The notes under the pieces were generated by a model, which saw only the letters and a list, made by a program, of their open reading frames with translations, was not told the DNA's origin and searched no databases. The translations under genes and the position numbers were made by a program. A stretch of 64,000 nt of DNA from Echinometra lucunter (Eukaryota > Echinodermata > Echinoidea > Camarodonta > Echinometridae): assembly GCA_029962745.1 (NCBI GenBank), contig CM057169.1:22056437-22120436 (forward strand), read 5' to 3'. Every line of letters starts with the position of its first letter. The stretch's first letter is position 1. Below, one piece after another: positions 1 to 12,400 of the stretch.

Positions 1-1802
1 GTGTAGAGAGTCAGGAAATAAACATGATGTTATGTACATATACATTTATATTTGTATTTCAAAATTTAGGAAATTGCTGCCATTGTTGTCATAGTAGCAT
101 TTCTGTGGCATCAGTGTTAATCCTATGTTGTATTGTGAATAAGCTAGGTTAATGATCCCTGTGAACCATTGTCTCTTTTAGGATATCCATTTATCTAACG
201 TAAGGTTTCTCACTCTAGTTTTAATTATTCAAACTTCATACTACCTTTCGATAGAACAGTGATGTGTAGTGACAGACCGGTTTTGACTACTGAGGGGGGG
301 GGGAGAATGGGGGATGGGGAACAGGGATAGAGGAAGAAAGAGAAGGAGAGGCAGAGGCATTAAAATGAAGATGATATAACTTCTATTTTCCATACCCGGC
401 TCTCTAATGACTAACATACTACCAAATCTTGTGCCCCACCACCACTCTATGCCACTTGTATAGAATTTGTATCCATTCATTTGAATGATTCATAGTTCAG
501 AAGATGGGCATTTTTATTGTTGTCCAAACATACCTATGAATGGAGGATATGAATTCACAGGGGGTGGGGGGGGGGTGGGGTGTTCCTGTTTTCCCTCTAC
601 CCCAGGATATGCATTTAGCTGGGTTATGTTTATTTGAGAAAGTTGTATGAATGACAATACTTAGACAATAGATATTCCTCAGCAGGGGCAGGGGTATTCC
701 CTTCTCCAGTGGGCCTGGTTCTGCCACTGGGCAGGGTTGTCCAGTTGAAATAGAAGTTCACCTGTTTTTCAAAAACACATTGACCTGAACTTTTTATGAC
801 TGGTTTTGTAATTGTATTCATAAATCAGCTAGGAAATGATCCCATTGCCTTTATAAAAGGAGAAAAAGCAGAGCAGGGTCAAGTAGAAAGGTGTATCACT
901 CTGGTTAAAGAATCATGGAAATTTATTTCAGCTCAAATTTGAACAAAATAAAAACAAGGAATGGTCACTTGAAATAGATCATCATTCTCATCATTCTACA
1001 TATATGTACTCATGTCCCAAGTATGAATCAAGTTATTTATTTTTAGGGATTTCCTTGTTTAGTTTGCTCATTCTCTTCAGTATACTTTTATACTCTTGCA
1101 CAGGTATAGAAAGAAAAAGTTATTTATCTGATAAAAGAAATTGATCCTGGATAATTGTATCAAATATCAAAGTCATTAAGACAGTCAACATTAGCTTGTT
1201 TAATGATATTTATGGTCTATGTGTGGAGGAATGGTTTCCAAAACATATTTCTTTTGAGTTATAAATAGTATGCCAGATTTCTTTGTTATGAACTATTAGG
1301 GCAGGAACATGAAGGGTGAAGGAATGTCCCCCTTCTTGTAACTGTTTAAATGATGGGAATGATGGGAAGACAGCATTGATGAAGAGAGGGTATGCCATAT
1401 ACAGAAGACAGGAGGGGTGGGAAAGTTGACTGAAAAGAAAATGAATGTAATGAATATTCAGAGAATATCAAAACCAAATTTGACCTAAGTGTATTAGACA
1501 GCATAAGCTTCATGTTTGTATGCCTGCAAAAACTTTATTGAAGTATGGCTTGAGGGATATGAAGGAAGGTAGAGGAAGGTTAAAGACCACCTGCTCAGAC
1601 TCTATGGTTGGTAACTAATTATTATAACAAGCACAGTGGATGCCAGGCGGTCAATAACCTCACCAATTACTCTATCTTTGAATTGCATTTATTTTGGGGG
1701 GGATGTCAGGTCCAATGTCAGTTGTCCAATACATTATCCTGATTTCAGTGACAGTTGCACCGTGGTCAGCTTCTTACAGTAAGTGATGGGCATCAGTTGG
1801 GA

Positions 1803-1820
1803 GGGGGGGGGGGGGGGGGG
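1803..1820. repeat. G18 homopolymer
   Basis: Eighteen consecutive G residues after a GA. Tracts like this are length-unstable and error-prone in assembly; shorter G or C tracts recur at 3677-3688, 9272-9283, 9460-9477, 9906-9918 and 15796-15808. Confidence 0.9.
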
Positions 1821-1831
1821 AGCAGAGAGAC

Positions 1832-1945
1832 AATGCCCCCCAAATTTTAAGGTTGGGGGGACACAATAGGGTATATCCCCCAAATTTTAAGCTTAGGATC
1901 CCCTCCCCCAATTTTAAGTCAAGGTCCCCCTTTTTTGGTCAGCGT
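1832..1945. repeat. Degenerate CCCCCCAAATTTTAAG tandem repeat (copy 1)
   Basis: Three successive units of the form (A)TGCCCCCCAAATTTTAAG. The same unit recurs just before exon 1 (5813-6205). A repeat family is inferred; its class is unknown. Confidence 0.6.
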
Positions 1946-2289
1946 GACAGGCACGCTTTTGGATGGTGTCTTCTAAAAATAATTATGAAATGGATTGGTG
2001 CCCCTGCACTGGATAGGATAGGAGTATACTGCTTGTTGATGAACCGAATATGTCCACCTGCCACTTGATTTATTTGATAATTTTCTTGAATACATTTTGA
2101 TGCTGTGGGAGTGCCCACATCAGGGAGGCAAGGAAATAGTTTGGGTAATCATTGGAGGGTTCATAAAGTAATAAGTTGAATACTGCTTGGACTTCTGTAG
2201 ATCTGCTTGTACTTTCAAGGCATGTGAGGCTATTTAAATTGAAAAAAAAATTGTGAAAGGGTTAATTCAGACAGGGAAATGATGGGCAA

Positions 2290-2456
2290 TTAAGCATTTC
2301 CTTTCATCAGTCCTTGTAAAATAGTACCATTGTACCCATAGTACAACTATGGTGATTTGATAGTATATGTTTAAATTACTATTTAATATAATGGTTTATG
2401 TCTAAATTACCATGTAAGTACTATGGGTAACATGGTTCTTTTTTACAAGGGTGGGT
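2290..2456. mobile_element. Fold-back MITE, CCTTGTAAAA...TACCAT ends
   Basis: CCTTGTAAAATAGTACCATT with ACCCATAGTA on the left is mirrored by TACTATGGGT and ATGGTTCTTTTTTACAAGGG on the right. The same end type occurs at 60017-60172, so this is a non-autonomous family. Confidence 0.6.
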
Positions 2457-2945
2457 TGGTCCATGATGGTACCTAGAAACCTTGGTTGGGCTGGCATACA
2501 ATAGATGTCAAAAACTTAGCAATGCTTGATTCTGTTTAGTTAATTTTTATAGAATTTATCCAGTTTTTATCGAGCGTCAATCTATGAAAGGTTTTGGAAG
2601 ACTTCAGAGTTCAGTTTAAAAAAAAAAACCCTGCTATTTAAAAAATTTTGTTTTATTTTTTGAACATGAATTATTATTTATCTATGATTTTGCATGATGA
2701 AAGAAGGGCATTCACTCATTTATGTTGCAGAGGTTAATACATGTGAAACAATGAAACATACAACCAGGCATTATTCATATAACACCTCCCCTCCCCAAAC
2801 AAAAGAAAGGGAAGCAATTTCTGTTCCAGTCCATATTTTTGAAGATATTTTTGTTCCATTTTAAACAATCTATAGCTGTAGTCTATGGAAGAAATAAAAC
2901 CAAATAATTTTGTCACAGGATGTTCTTAACATTTCATCTTTGAAT

Positions 2946-3003
2946 AGATTTAGATTTTAGATTTTAGATTAGATTTTAGATTTAGATTTAGATTTATTTA
3001 TTT
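2946..3003. repeat. ATTTTAG / ATTTAG short tandem repeat
   Basis: Irregular repeats of AGATTTT and AGATTT followed by TTATTTATTTCCGTTCAAC. The layout resembles the reverse-oriented 3' tail of a retroelement; similar tails occur at 28945 and 29868. Confidence 0.6.
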
Positions 3004-3871
3004 CCGTTCAACAATTTTTTTCAAAATACAATCAAAGTAACAACACATATTCAATATAATAGATAATACAAACAAATCAATGACATTTCGTAACAAATGT
3101 TGAATATAAATTAAACAAAGCTACAATTTGTTGCAGTAATTTTGTCAATGAAAAGAAACAAGAAATGAATGGAGGGACTTGCCAAGAAAAGCAAAGGCTT
3201 GTAAAGAAGGCAAGCCCCTAAACTTAGTTTCAATACTAATTATAAACAAACTATATATACAACTATATACAAAAATCGAATAATACAATAATACAGAAAT
3301 AAGTTATTATCTGATTGGTTACATGCAACCTGAGCTCTTTTTTGTGCTTTTGTTGTTTAATTTTACAACGACGACACTGAAATTTCACTTCGTCAGCTCT
3401 TCCTCATGTCATTTTTGACAGGATATAGCCACTCTGTTGTTTCACCTGTCTGGTTGCCTTCTATTGACACAAGAGGAAGGCTTCAAATCAAAACGATTGC
3501 ACAGATCAGCTCACAACCTTCTATTCTTGTCATTAAAAACTGTGATTTTTGGTTGTTAGTTTTCGATGCAGTTCAGTCTCATCGGCCTCCTTTTCAGCCT
3601 TGGTGTGGTCAGTGATAGATTTTCAGTGCAGCCTGGGTTCAGAATGCATGGCTGAAAAGAGAGAGAGAGAGGGTGGGGGGGGGGGGGGTGAGATGGAAAT
3701 AGGGAGAAAGAAATATATTCTATAGCAATCTAATACCACCTTATTTCACTGCATAAGAGTAATGAGTCCTGAATAGGTCCATTCAAAGCTTTTCCTACAA
3801 AAAATTCTGTGGAGAATCTCCTTCTGGTCTGGACTAGCCTATGTTTGGACTAAGTCTGGACTCAAAGGCGG

Positions 3872-4118
3872 GAATTCACAAAAGAGGTTTATATTGAAAC
3901 CATCAATCATTTATGTAAATAAGTGTAAATAAGAGTAAATAAGCGTAGATATGCTTAAAGCCTATAAAAGTGCATTGCTCCCTGCCCATTGGTCAAGAGC
4001 AAATGCCCTTTTCCTGTTTTTGGAGATTTAGACCATGGTTTGGAGATTTAGACCATGGTTTGGAGATTTAGACCATGGTTTGAATTTAGGTTTGAATTTA
4101 ACTCTCTTTTGTGAATTC
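3872..4118. mobile_element. Fold-back element with GAATTCACAAAAGAG ends
   Basis: GAATTCACAAAAGAGGTTT at the left is mirrored by AACTCTCTTTTGTGAATTC at the right. The interior contains TTTAGACCATGGTTT motifs seen again at 13669-13885 and 44491-44878, so these three form one family. Confidence 0.65.
4021..4080. repeat. Perfect 20-bp unit repeated three times
   Basis: TGGAGATTTAGACCATGGTT occurs three times head to tail without a single mismatch, inside the fold-back element at 3872-4118. Confidence 0.95.
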
Positions 4119-5208
4119 GGACCAAAGTCTTCTCTGGAAGCGAGTCAAGAAGTCTGCATCACTGAAGTGGGTCCAGCCTAAAATACTCTTCTACCCCTAA
4201 TATCATAAGGACGAGTATGTTCAGGAAAAAGATATTGTTTGATAGGTGTTTGGATTGTAAACAGTGAGGAGTGATACTAATGAGCAACAAAGCCCGAGGG
4301 GACAATACATACATAGAATTTCTGCTATGTCACTTGCAGAATGCAATCATTGATAGATACATGTAATCCACATTTATGTCTTCTGTCATTTGTTGCCTTA
4401 GGAAATGTACATTGACTGTTGAGAGGTAGAAGGTCATTATTATTGTTGCAGTGAATGATATGATGTAACATCCTTCTGGCTCTTGGCTTATTACATTAGA
4501 CCTTCAGATGTATTCCTTTGTGATTATAGACTAGAGGAGTAGAGCAGTATAAATAGAGGTAGGGTCCTTGGTAATATTAGTGTAACCTAAGTTCAGCAAT
4601 CCATTTCATCCCCGGTGCTGTCTTTGATTTTGTTCTTGTTTATGCTGTGACCATAATATGGGTCATGGATAAGAATGAAAAGTGCATTTCATTTTGTATT
4701 TGTGGTGGTGGAAAATATATATCGCGTACATATCTTAAAGCTCATGTACAGGTTTGAAAAGAAAGGAAATTGATGAGAAACATGTTAAATATAGTGCCAG
4801 ATGACTGTTCCTCTCGTACCAAAGATACATGTGTGAGCTCATGTGATATTCCGTCCATGATTTCTGGAGAATTTTGATGTAAATATCTGAAGGGAACACA
4901 AGATCACGGCGCTACTATGACTCTTCCACTTTGACAGTTCCACGTACCATAACCCTTTCATGTAGAGCTAGTGAGCTTGTCACATACATACTGAACCCTC
5001 ATAGGGTTCACACATGTGCAGTTACTGTGTAGAGCACATTGATATAGCTGGAGTTTACATCTCTGGCCCAGCATCTAAACTATCTTTTGCCTCTCAGTTG
5101 TTTAACATTCCATTAGAGGAGGGAAAATCTTCACAAAGCTTCTTAGTTTTGCTGGAATCTTGCTATTTTTCACCTCAAAGCAGAGAAATCTAACAGTAAG
5201 AGTTTTAT

Positions 5209-5311
5209 AGTAAATGAAGAAGCTTAATGGGAGGAATTTTTGATTTGTAAACAAATTCTAGGCATTACTCCCAGTGGTGAAGATCATATGCTTGATCTGT
5301 AATGAAAATCA
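5209..5311 (-). mobile_element. SINE-body fragment (minus strand)
   Basis: The sequence from AGTAAATGAAGAAGCTTAAT through GGCATTACTCCCAGTG to GATCTGTAATGAAAATC is the reverse complement of the body of the tRNA-headed SINE at 36841-37030. The tRNA head is not present here, so the copy is 5'-truncated. Confidence 0.6.
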
Positions 5312-5812
5312 AGATTTAAATGGCTTTTCAGAATAAAATATTGGCAAAGAAAATTCCTAGTGAGAATTTCAGTGATATGCTTTCTTCAAAATAATTGTTT
5401 CATCTGCATTTCAATCTTTCATCCTTCAGATGCAATTGTTATTTTGATTTGTCATAAAATGATATCTGCATAATTCAGTAGGATTTATTATTTTTGTGAA
5501 AATACACTTCAATATCATATTATAGCGCAACCTCACTCAAGATAGGCTATATGATATCCAGGTTCATTGTATACTTCCAACTAATTGTTTTGATTTTAGT
5601 TATGTGTTTAAACTTTCTAAAAATATTAAAATTAATGGCTCTTGTAAGAATAACATAATTACTGAAATGTTTAAATCAGATCATGGAGGGAAAAGAACAC
5701 AAAAGCTTACTAATAAGTTTCCAATTTAAACAGAAACCAACATCCTCTTCTGTAGTGGTATTTTTGGAGCTTAGCAAATAGTGTTACTTCTGAACATCCC
5801 TTGGGCATCTGT

Positions 5813-6205
5813 TGGGGGATGGGGGACAGGGGGACACATCCCCCAAAAGATCTATGGGTGGGGTACACAATAAGATATGTCCCCTCCAAAAAGAAATTAA
5901 GCTGAGGACCTTTTTCCTGCTTTTCTGCAATTTTTTTTAGGGGGGTATGTCCTCCAAAATTTTAAGCCACTGACTGTTTTGCTTGTTAGCAAATTTTGAG
6001 GAGATGTTCCCCAAGCAAAATATTAACAAATAAAGTACATGACTAATTGGTTGAGGACTTTATTTTTAAATTTTTAGCTTGTAAGCCAATTTTGGAGGTA
6101 TGTCCCCCCCCCCCAAAAAAAGAGAAAATTATGGCAAGGACCTTTTTTTTATTTTGCTTGTTAGTGAATTTTTGACAGTGTCTCCCCCCCAAAAAAAACA
6201 AAAAC
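5813..6205. repeat. Degenerate TGTCCCCCCAAAATTTT tandem repeat (copy 2)
   Basis: About five diverged units containing ATGTCCCCCCAAA... followed by TTTTGCTTGTTAG. The array ends only about 75 bp before the exon 1 acceptor, and C-run lengths vary between units. Confidence 0.6.
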
Positions 6206-6280
6206 AAAAACAAAATGGATCGATGTCCCTCAAATATCCCACGCCCACATAACAACCATTCTGTTCCGTCTTTGATCCAG

Positions 6281-6415
6281 GGTCCACCAGGGTACGTCGG
6301 GAACAAGGGAAATCCAGGCCAACCAGGTCCAGATGGTGATCGAGGAGTTCCAGGTATAAAGGGAGAACCAGGCTATCCTGGAGACCCAGGTGCAAGAGGG
6401 CCTAAAGGAGATCCA
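6281..6415 (+). CDS. COL4A2-like: Visible exon 1: late 7S-region helix
   Basis: 45 codons (residues 1-45), [10 protein letters not shown]...GPKGDP, 15 triplets without a break. Acceptor CCAG at 6277-6280, donor GTAAGT at 6416; phase 0 at both ends. By comparison with vertebrate chains it lies between the Cys-rich 7S start and the CNG site, so earlier exons must lie upstream. Confidence 0.93.
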
Positions 6416-9400
6416 GTAAGTACAGTCAACTCTGGGCCCCGTTTCATAAAACTTGTTATCAATAACAAGTTGCAATAACTGTTATAAGCTACTGAAATCC
6501 TTGCATCTGATTGACTGAGAGCAAATTTGTCATAGAAATGTGGCAGTTGTTACTGATAACAAGTTTTATGAAACTGGGCCCTGAAAACAGAATCATGGAC
6601 CTACTACAAAGTACATGGAGATGTACAGTAGGTCTGTGGAAAGAAAGAAGGCATCAAGTTTACTCAGGATAGATGTATAGTTCGTGTGTTCTGTTTTTAA
6701 TACTGAATTGTTTTGGATATAAATATTTTTCTGTTTTTCTTTGCCGATTCTCAGTATGGTTCAGCCAAAAAGAGAGAAAAAATGCCAATCCCAGCTACAT
6801 TCAGGGATTGCCAAGGATCAACCAAGTTTCTAGTTTCTGTAGTACATTTGTAGCCTCACGTATACATCTTTATTGGAGTAGCACTCTCTTTGAGAGTCTA
6901 ACCTTTTTTGTGAGTTCTTATTTAAACTATTTAAACTTATGCAGTTGCAGTTTAATACTAATGATTCCTAAAAGCTTTTTTACATTTACTAATTCAATCC
7001 CTTATTGCTGATGTGTTATGTAAGTTATTGCACTTGTCATGATATGAAGAGAGAAGGATAAGCATCTCCTCTTGTTTGCTGAGTATGATAAGAAATCAAA
7101 TCCTTTTGAAATTTAGAGTGACGCCAAAATATAAAGATTTTATACACCTAGACAAAACAAATACTTAACCGTTGAATACTTAATTTGTTTAAAAAGTGCA
7201 TGCATGTGATAATTGTTATCATATAAAATTATTGGTATTTTATTTGACGTTTGCACACTCGCTTTTTAGGGGTAATATAATGAGTCTCGTTTTAAAATCT
7301 GGACATTTTGGGGTCATTATTGAGGGCCAACAGTCTATTGGTAGTAGCAAGCCCTGCTTTTTCTGCCATTTCTTTATTGTGTACCGGTATGTGAAATAGA
7401 CGTTGTATCCAGTGACTGTGGTAATAATATGTGTATGCTCTTGATCTGCATGTTAAGTGCTTTTTTTATGAGAATAAACAGGTACAAGTTGTTACAGTTA
7501 AAATATTGATTGTTATTATTATTCTTTACTTCAGGGTCCAACAGGTATTCCAGGTTTCGGAGGTCATAAAGGTTATACAGGTACACCAGGCCCACCAGGT
7601 ATTCAAGGTACTCCGGGTATCCCAGGATGCAACGGGAGTCAGGTAAGAGCAGTTGTTATCACATCGTTCTTAAACCATTTACTTAAACCATTCCAGTTCA
7701 AGTTATGCCAAGTTCAGATTTCAGAAGGAATAACTAACAGTAATGTGCATAGGCCTATGCATATGAAAGAAATATCAACACACAGGATTTTAAAATATTT
7801 GTAAATAGTGCATAGAGCTACTTACACACTGGACTGAATTTAGGGTTGTTATTTATAATCACAAAAGCAAACAGAAGAAATGAATGATAAAATTCCAGGA
7901 ACTTATGAATGATTTAGCCCTGGGAATATATATTTCAAGCTTAGTAATATAAAAAAGTATAATACCCTGACAGCAATGTCCATTTTACTTGACTTATCCC
8001 ACAAGCACCAATATTTGAATGCTGTTTAAGACATGAATGTACCCACCAAAACTCTTTCTTCATGTACACTTTGAGTAAAGAATCAAATGATTTTGGGAAC
8101 ACCTTACATAAGGATAGCACTAGATCTCTTTTTTCATTGGTTTAAAGTTCAGAAGCTTTGTAGGTAGTCTTGGTATGTTCTCAGAGCAATATTGAAAGGG
8201 CATTTTAGATGCTAAAGCCCTTGTGCATGTATGTATAATCATTAAACATGTGTGTCTTTGTCTAAAGCATTTTTGGGCATCATCTCATTTTATTTGTGGC
8301 ACTTTTATAGAAAGAAGTCGTTGTGCACCATAGGGGAAAAAAGACAAGGGGTATTCATATGTACTCTTGTTCTGTCATTTGCATTGAAGAAGCTGTAATT
8401 GTGTGCAAGAAGCTATAATGTGCACCCGAAAAGCTATATTAGCAGTTGTCCAGGGTGGACAGTTAATCTTGTTAATCTGTTGTATATTTATCCATCATTA
8501 TGCAAGCTCATTACACTTGATTTTCTTGAAGGGGTTTGATATTTTGTACAAAGCAAAGGTAAAGGTTGAAGAGTTTAAATTGAAGAGTAGCATACGAAAG
8601 TTTTTAAGGCTTGTGTAATGACTTGTCTTAATTGTCCAATTTCCTTTTCCTCTTACCATACAAGGGGTTCCTGTCCAGTTGATTATGTAATAGTAATCAG
8701 GAAATTGCCTCCTTATTTCCCCTCATGGGTAATTTAAATGAATGGCAATGTTGGCTTAAATATTCATTTGCATAAAGGATACAAATGTGGCCTCATAATC
8801 CTTCATATGTACTGTAATTACCACCACCAAGGGGAGCAGTTTAACCCAAATGTTGCAGTTATAATTGTGGCTGGTGATGGTGGAACCAAAACAGTGGCAG
8901 GGGGAGATACTGGGTCTTTTTTTCCAAATCACATAATTACTTATCAGTTATATGCCAATGGTATGTATATTACACTTGATTTTTACTAGGCTGGAAACAT
9001 TTCATTATGTTTTAGTAAATTGAGCAAGTCAACGTTAAGGATTTTAGCCAAACCATACCAGTCTGAAATTGAATTACTTGAAGCTTCTGGTAAAATGCAT
9101 CTCTATTTTGCATCAGAAAAAAAGTTCCTATTTCGATGAAAGCTATCTGGCCAGCTTCCCTCAGTTATGTGTAGTCAAAGATTGCTAATGCATATCCATT
9201 TGATTATTTCATATTCCAACTTTTTATGTCTCCTTCCTGTAATTCTAATTGGTATGAGGGCCAATCAAAAGCCCCCCCCCCCCTCGAAAAAAAGGGAGAA
9301 TGAAAATATAGGGAGACAAAAGAGACAAAAGGACAAAGGTCAGACTGGAGATCATGTCAGAAGAAGACTTTGTAACCACCCCCTCCCCCATATGCCCTCC

Positions 9401-12400
9401 TCCTGACTGTTAGTGTTGTGAATTGGTATTTCATTCATCTGTGCCCCCACCTTCCTCCTTCCCCCCCCCCCCCCCCACCACCAACTTCTTGCAGCCAAAT
9501 GTGAAGTTCACTGCACAATTGCAGGGGAGAAGTTTACAGTGTAAAACCAGATGGCACTCATTAATTACAGCATGATACAGAGATGACCTCATACTGTCGG
9601 TATGCTATCTAATTGGGCCCCTTCCCCCTCTAACCATGCTGTATTTATATAGACATACGACCAGGAGCATTTTCGTTGCCCTTGAAATACCGCAGGGTTA
9701 CATCCGTGTCCTATGTGACTTTTAAAGCAAGCCTAGGGCAGTAACCTTATGCCAGATAATGAAGTCATGTTCTCTCTGTGTAATAATTAATGTCACAGGG
9801 ATCAAACACTCAACTCTTAGCTATTGTTTGTTATCATTAGACAATGGCAACATCCTGCCTAGTGCTAATGTACTATTCAAAGTAGTAGTTGAGAATCCCC
9901 CAACCCCCCCCCCCCCCCACACACACACACATCACCCACACATGTACCTAACTTAGGCTTGATATTTACCCTTGATATATTAACCAAATGAATACTAAGT
10001 TGCAGATAACTCAGGCCAGGGTCTAGGGGAGATGGGTGTTAATATGAAATGAAATTGTGCTAAATGGGATAAAAGTAACAACAGTGGCAGGTTTTATCAA
10101 TAAAGATTTTAAGAGTGATCAGGGATAAATTTTTCAAACACATTTGTGGACTGTAAAAGAACCCTTAAAACATTGTATTTCTCTTATCCAACTTCCTAAA
10201 GCTGAGGTACGTGGTGTTATCACCAGGATGTGAAAATACTCTCTTGCTTTAACAAGTGCTGAGCTTTTCTTGGATTTGCCAAATTGTGATTTTCGGCTTA
10301 ACATTTCCTCTTTTTATTTCTTTTTCATAAGAACTGCACTATGTTCTATTTTTCGCTATCTCTTCTGAAGTTTTGAAGCTTGTCAGAGTGCAGTTTGCTC
10401 ACCAGTCCATACAATTTTTTTTGCACCATTACCTTTAAACATGAAGCATGCACACCACTGTAATACAATCAATCTTCTCTAGAGATATAGAGATGACATA
10501 TCCTCACCTGTATTCTCCATCAGTAAAGGCATTCGCTATCTATACTTGGATACCTCTAAATACATCTGTACACAAACTGTCAGGTTCTTGCGTGCCTACA
10601 TGCAGCAGTACATGTAGTTGCCACTAGTAGGTCCGAGATATAAACAAAGAAATTTATAAATCATTCTTTTTTTTAATAAAGTTCTATCCCCAGTTGCTCT
10701 ACCTTACCTGTAATCTCCATTAATAGCATACGTTATCTGTACTCTGCAATCTAAATACATCTTTACAAAAACTGTCAGGTTGTACATAAATTGTTCATTT
10801 GGATGGTCATGATACTTCTGCGGCATGTAAATAAAGTTATTAAAATCACATTTTTTCTCCAAAATTATATCTGTTTGGGGCTATACCTCTACATCCAGCT
10901 GTACACAAACTGTCAGCTTCTCACGTTTATATTAACATGCAGAGTCTTAAACTTGCTACATATACATATGAACAAATGCAATTATTGTATAAAAATTGTC
11001 TTGATCTATTTTCATCGTAATTATCCTATAGGTGTATATAAATGTAGGATTGATATGGAAACTGGGTTCATTTCAGTTCAGTTTGCACAGGCACTTGAAA
11101 AATTTGCAAACATAGAATGTTGTGTGATATTTTAGAGTTTCATGAATATATCTTACATGCATGTTTTCACTTTTCTCTGCCTAGGGGGAACCAGGACCTC
11201 AAGGTCCAGGACTTATTGGACCTCCAGGAGACAAAGTAAGTTTAATCAGGGGCCCTCTCTTTACATCTAAATCTTTCAAAATATTCCCAATCAATTAGAA
11301 ATGTATCAGAAATGATATTATGATTTTTTCAGATATTGTGATTTGTTGAAGGTCATCTGGAAATTCTTTGTAATTAGGCTGAGGATTGATTTTATAGTGC
11401 ATTTTTAAACAACCCACACAGTCCAATAATATGGTGAGTTCTTTTTTCTTCACCCACAGGGGGAGCTCTTCCATATGTTCATACAGTGTGTTCTTTATTG
11501 TTTCGACTGATGGGCAAGTTGAATTTACATGCATGTTTACTTGCCCATTTGCAAATACGGGTTTTCTTTGACATTGGGCAACTCATGTTAGGGATTGTTG
11601 CTTTTGCTGTTCTTCCTTTATTTATTTTTTTTTAAAGCTGTTATACCCTCTACCACTAGTTTTAAAATAGCTCCAATGCATGCATGCATAACTACTGGTT
11701 TTTTTTTTCTGAATTGCAGGGCCCTCCTGGTTTTAAAGGAAGACCAGGTACGCCTGGCCTGTTCACTCCGTCACCGAGGGGTGATCCCGGTGAAAGTGGT
11801 GAAGATGGTCCACCAGGTCCACCTGTAAGTATGAACACTACCTTTTTCTAGGGAATATAAAGTATGGCTTTCATTTATTAATATTTTTATGAGACAGAAA
11901 GTTCATATAACATAAAAAAGTATATAAACAAACAAAACATTTTGATACATATTATTTACTTTTGATATAAACAAACTGTTAAAAAAAATTTTTTGAAAAT
12001 GATAAAAAAATTGAAAAGAAATTAGACAAAATGAATAAAAAGGTAACTTTCTTATCCACTATTTCATTTGTCTCATAATTTTACGATGCTTTTTCTCTCA
12101 TTTTCTACCTTCATTTATGTTTGAAGATTTACGTAATTTGATTTTATGGCATACTGTAGGATAAATACATTCTCTCCCAGAAATTTGTTTTTATTCAGGT
12201 TCATTTTAGGGTATATTTTGCCATTGATTTTCCTTCAACTGTGAAAGGCAATGGCCATATTGGGTGAAGTTACAGACATGTCTTGTTTCAGTCAGAATAG
12301 TAGTCACTTAGTTCTTGTATGAAGACTGTGTTTCTCGTTAGCTCTTCCCGTTGTTAATTTTATTTTGTTAGAATGTAGGTATGTTCTTTTGTATGTCTCT

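Larger units (their letters stand above)
1..6280. other. Upstream intron or 5' flank without a recognisable exon
   Basis: No stretch here reads as Gly-X-Y or as a signal peptide with a Cys-rich 7S start, on either strand. It holds a G18 tract, TGTCCCCCCAAATTTTAA-type repeats, a TTTTAGA-rich tract, a fold-back with a triplicated 20-mer, and a SINE-body fragment, each listed separately. The rest (for example 1-1790, 4130-5200 and 5320-5800) is AT-rich sequence in which I see nothing. It is probably the intron between the missing first exons and visible exon 1. Confidence 0.6.

Noticed and set aside
1..6280. Missing first exons of the collagen gene
   Set aside because: I looked for a signal peptide, a Cys-rich 7S start and any Gly-X-Y run and found none; they must lie further upstream.
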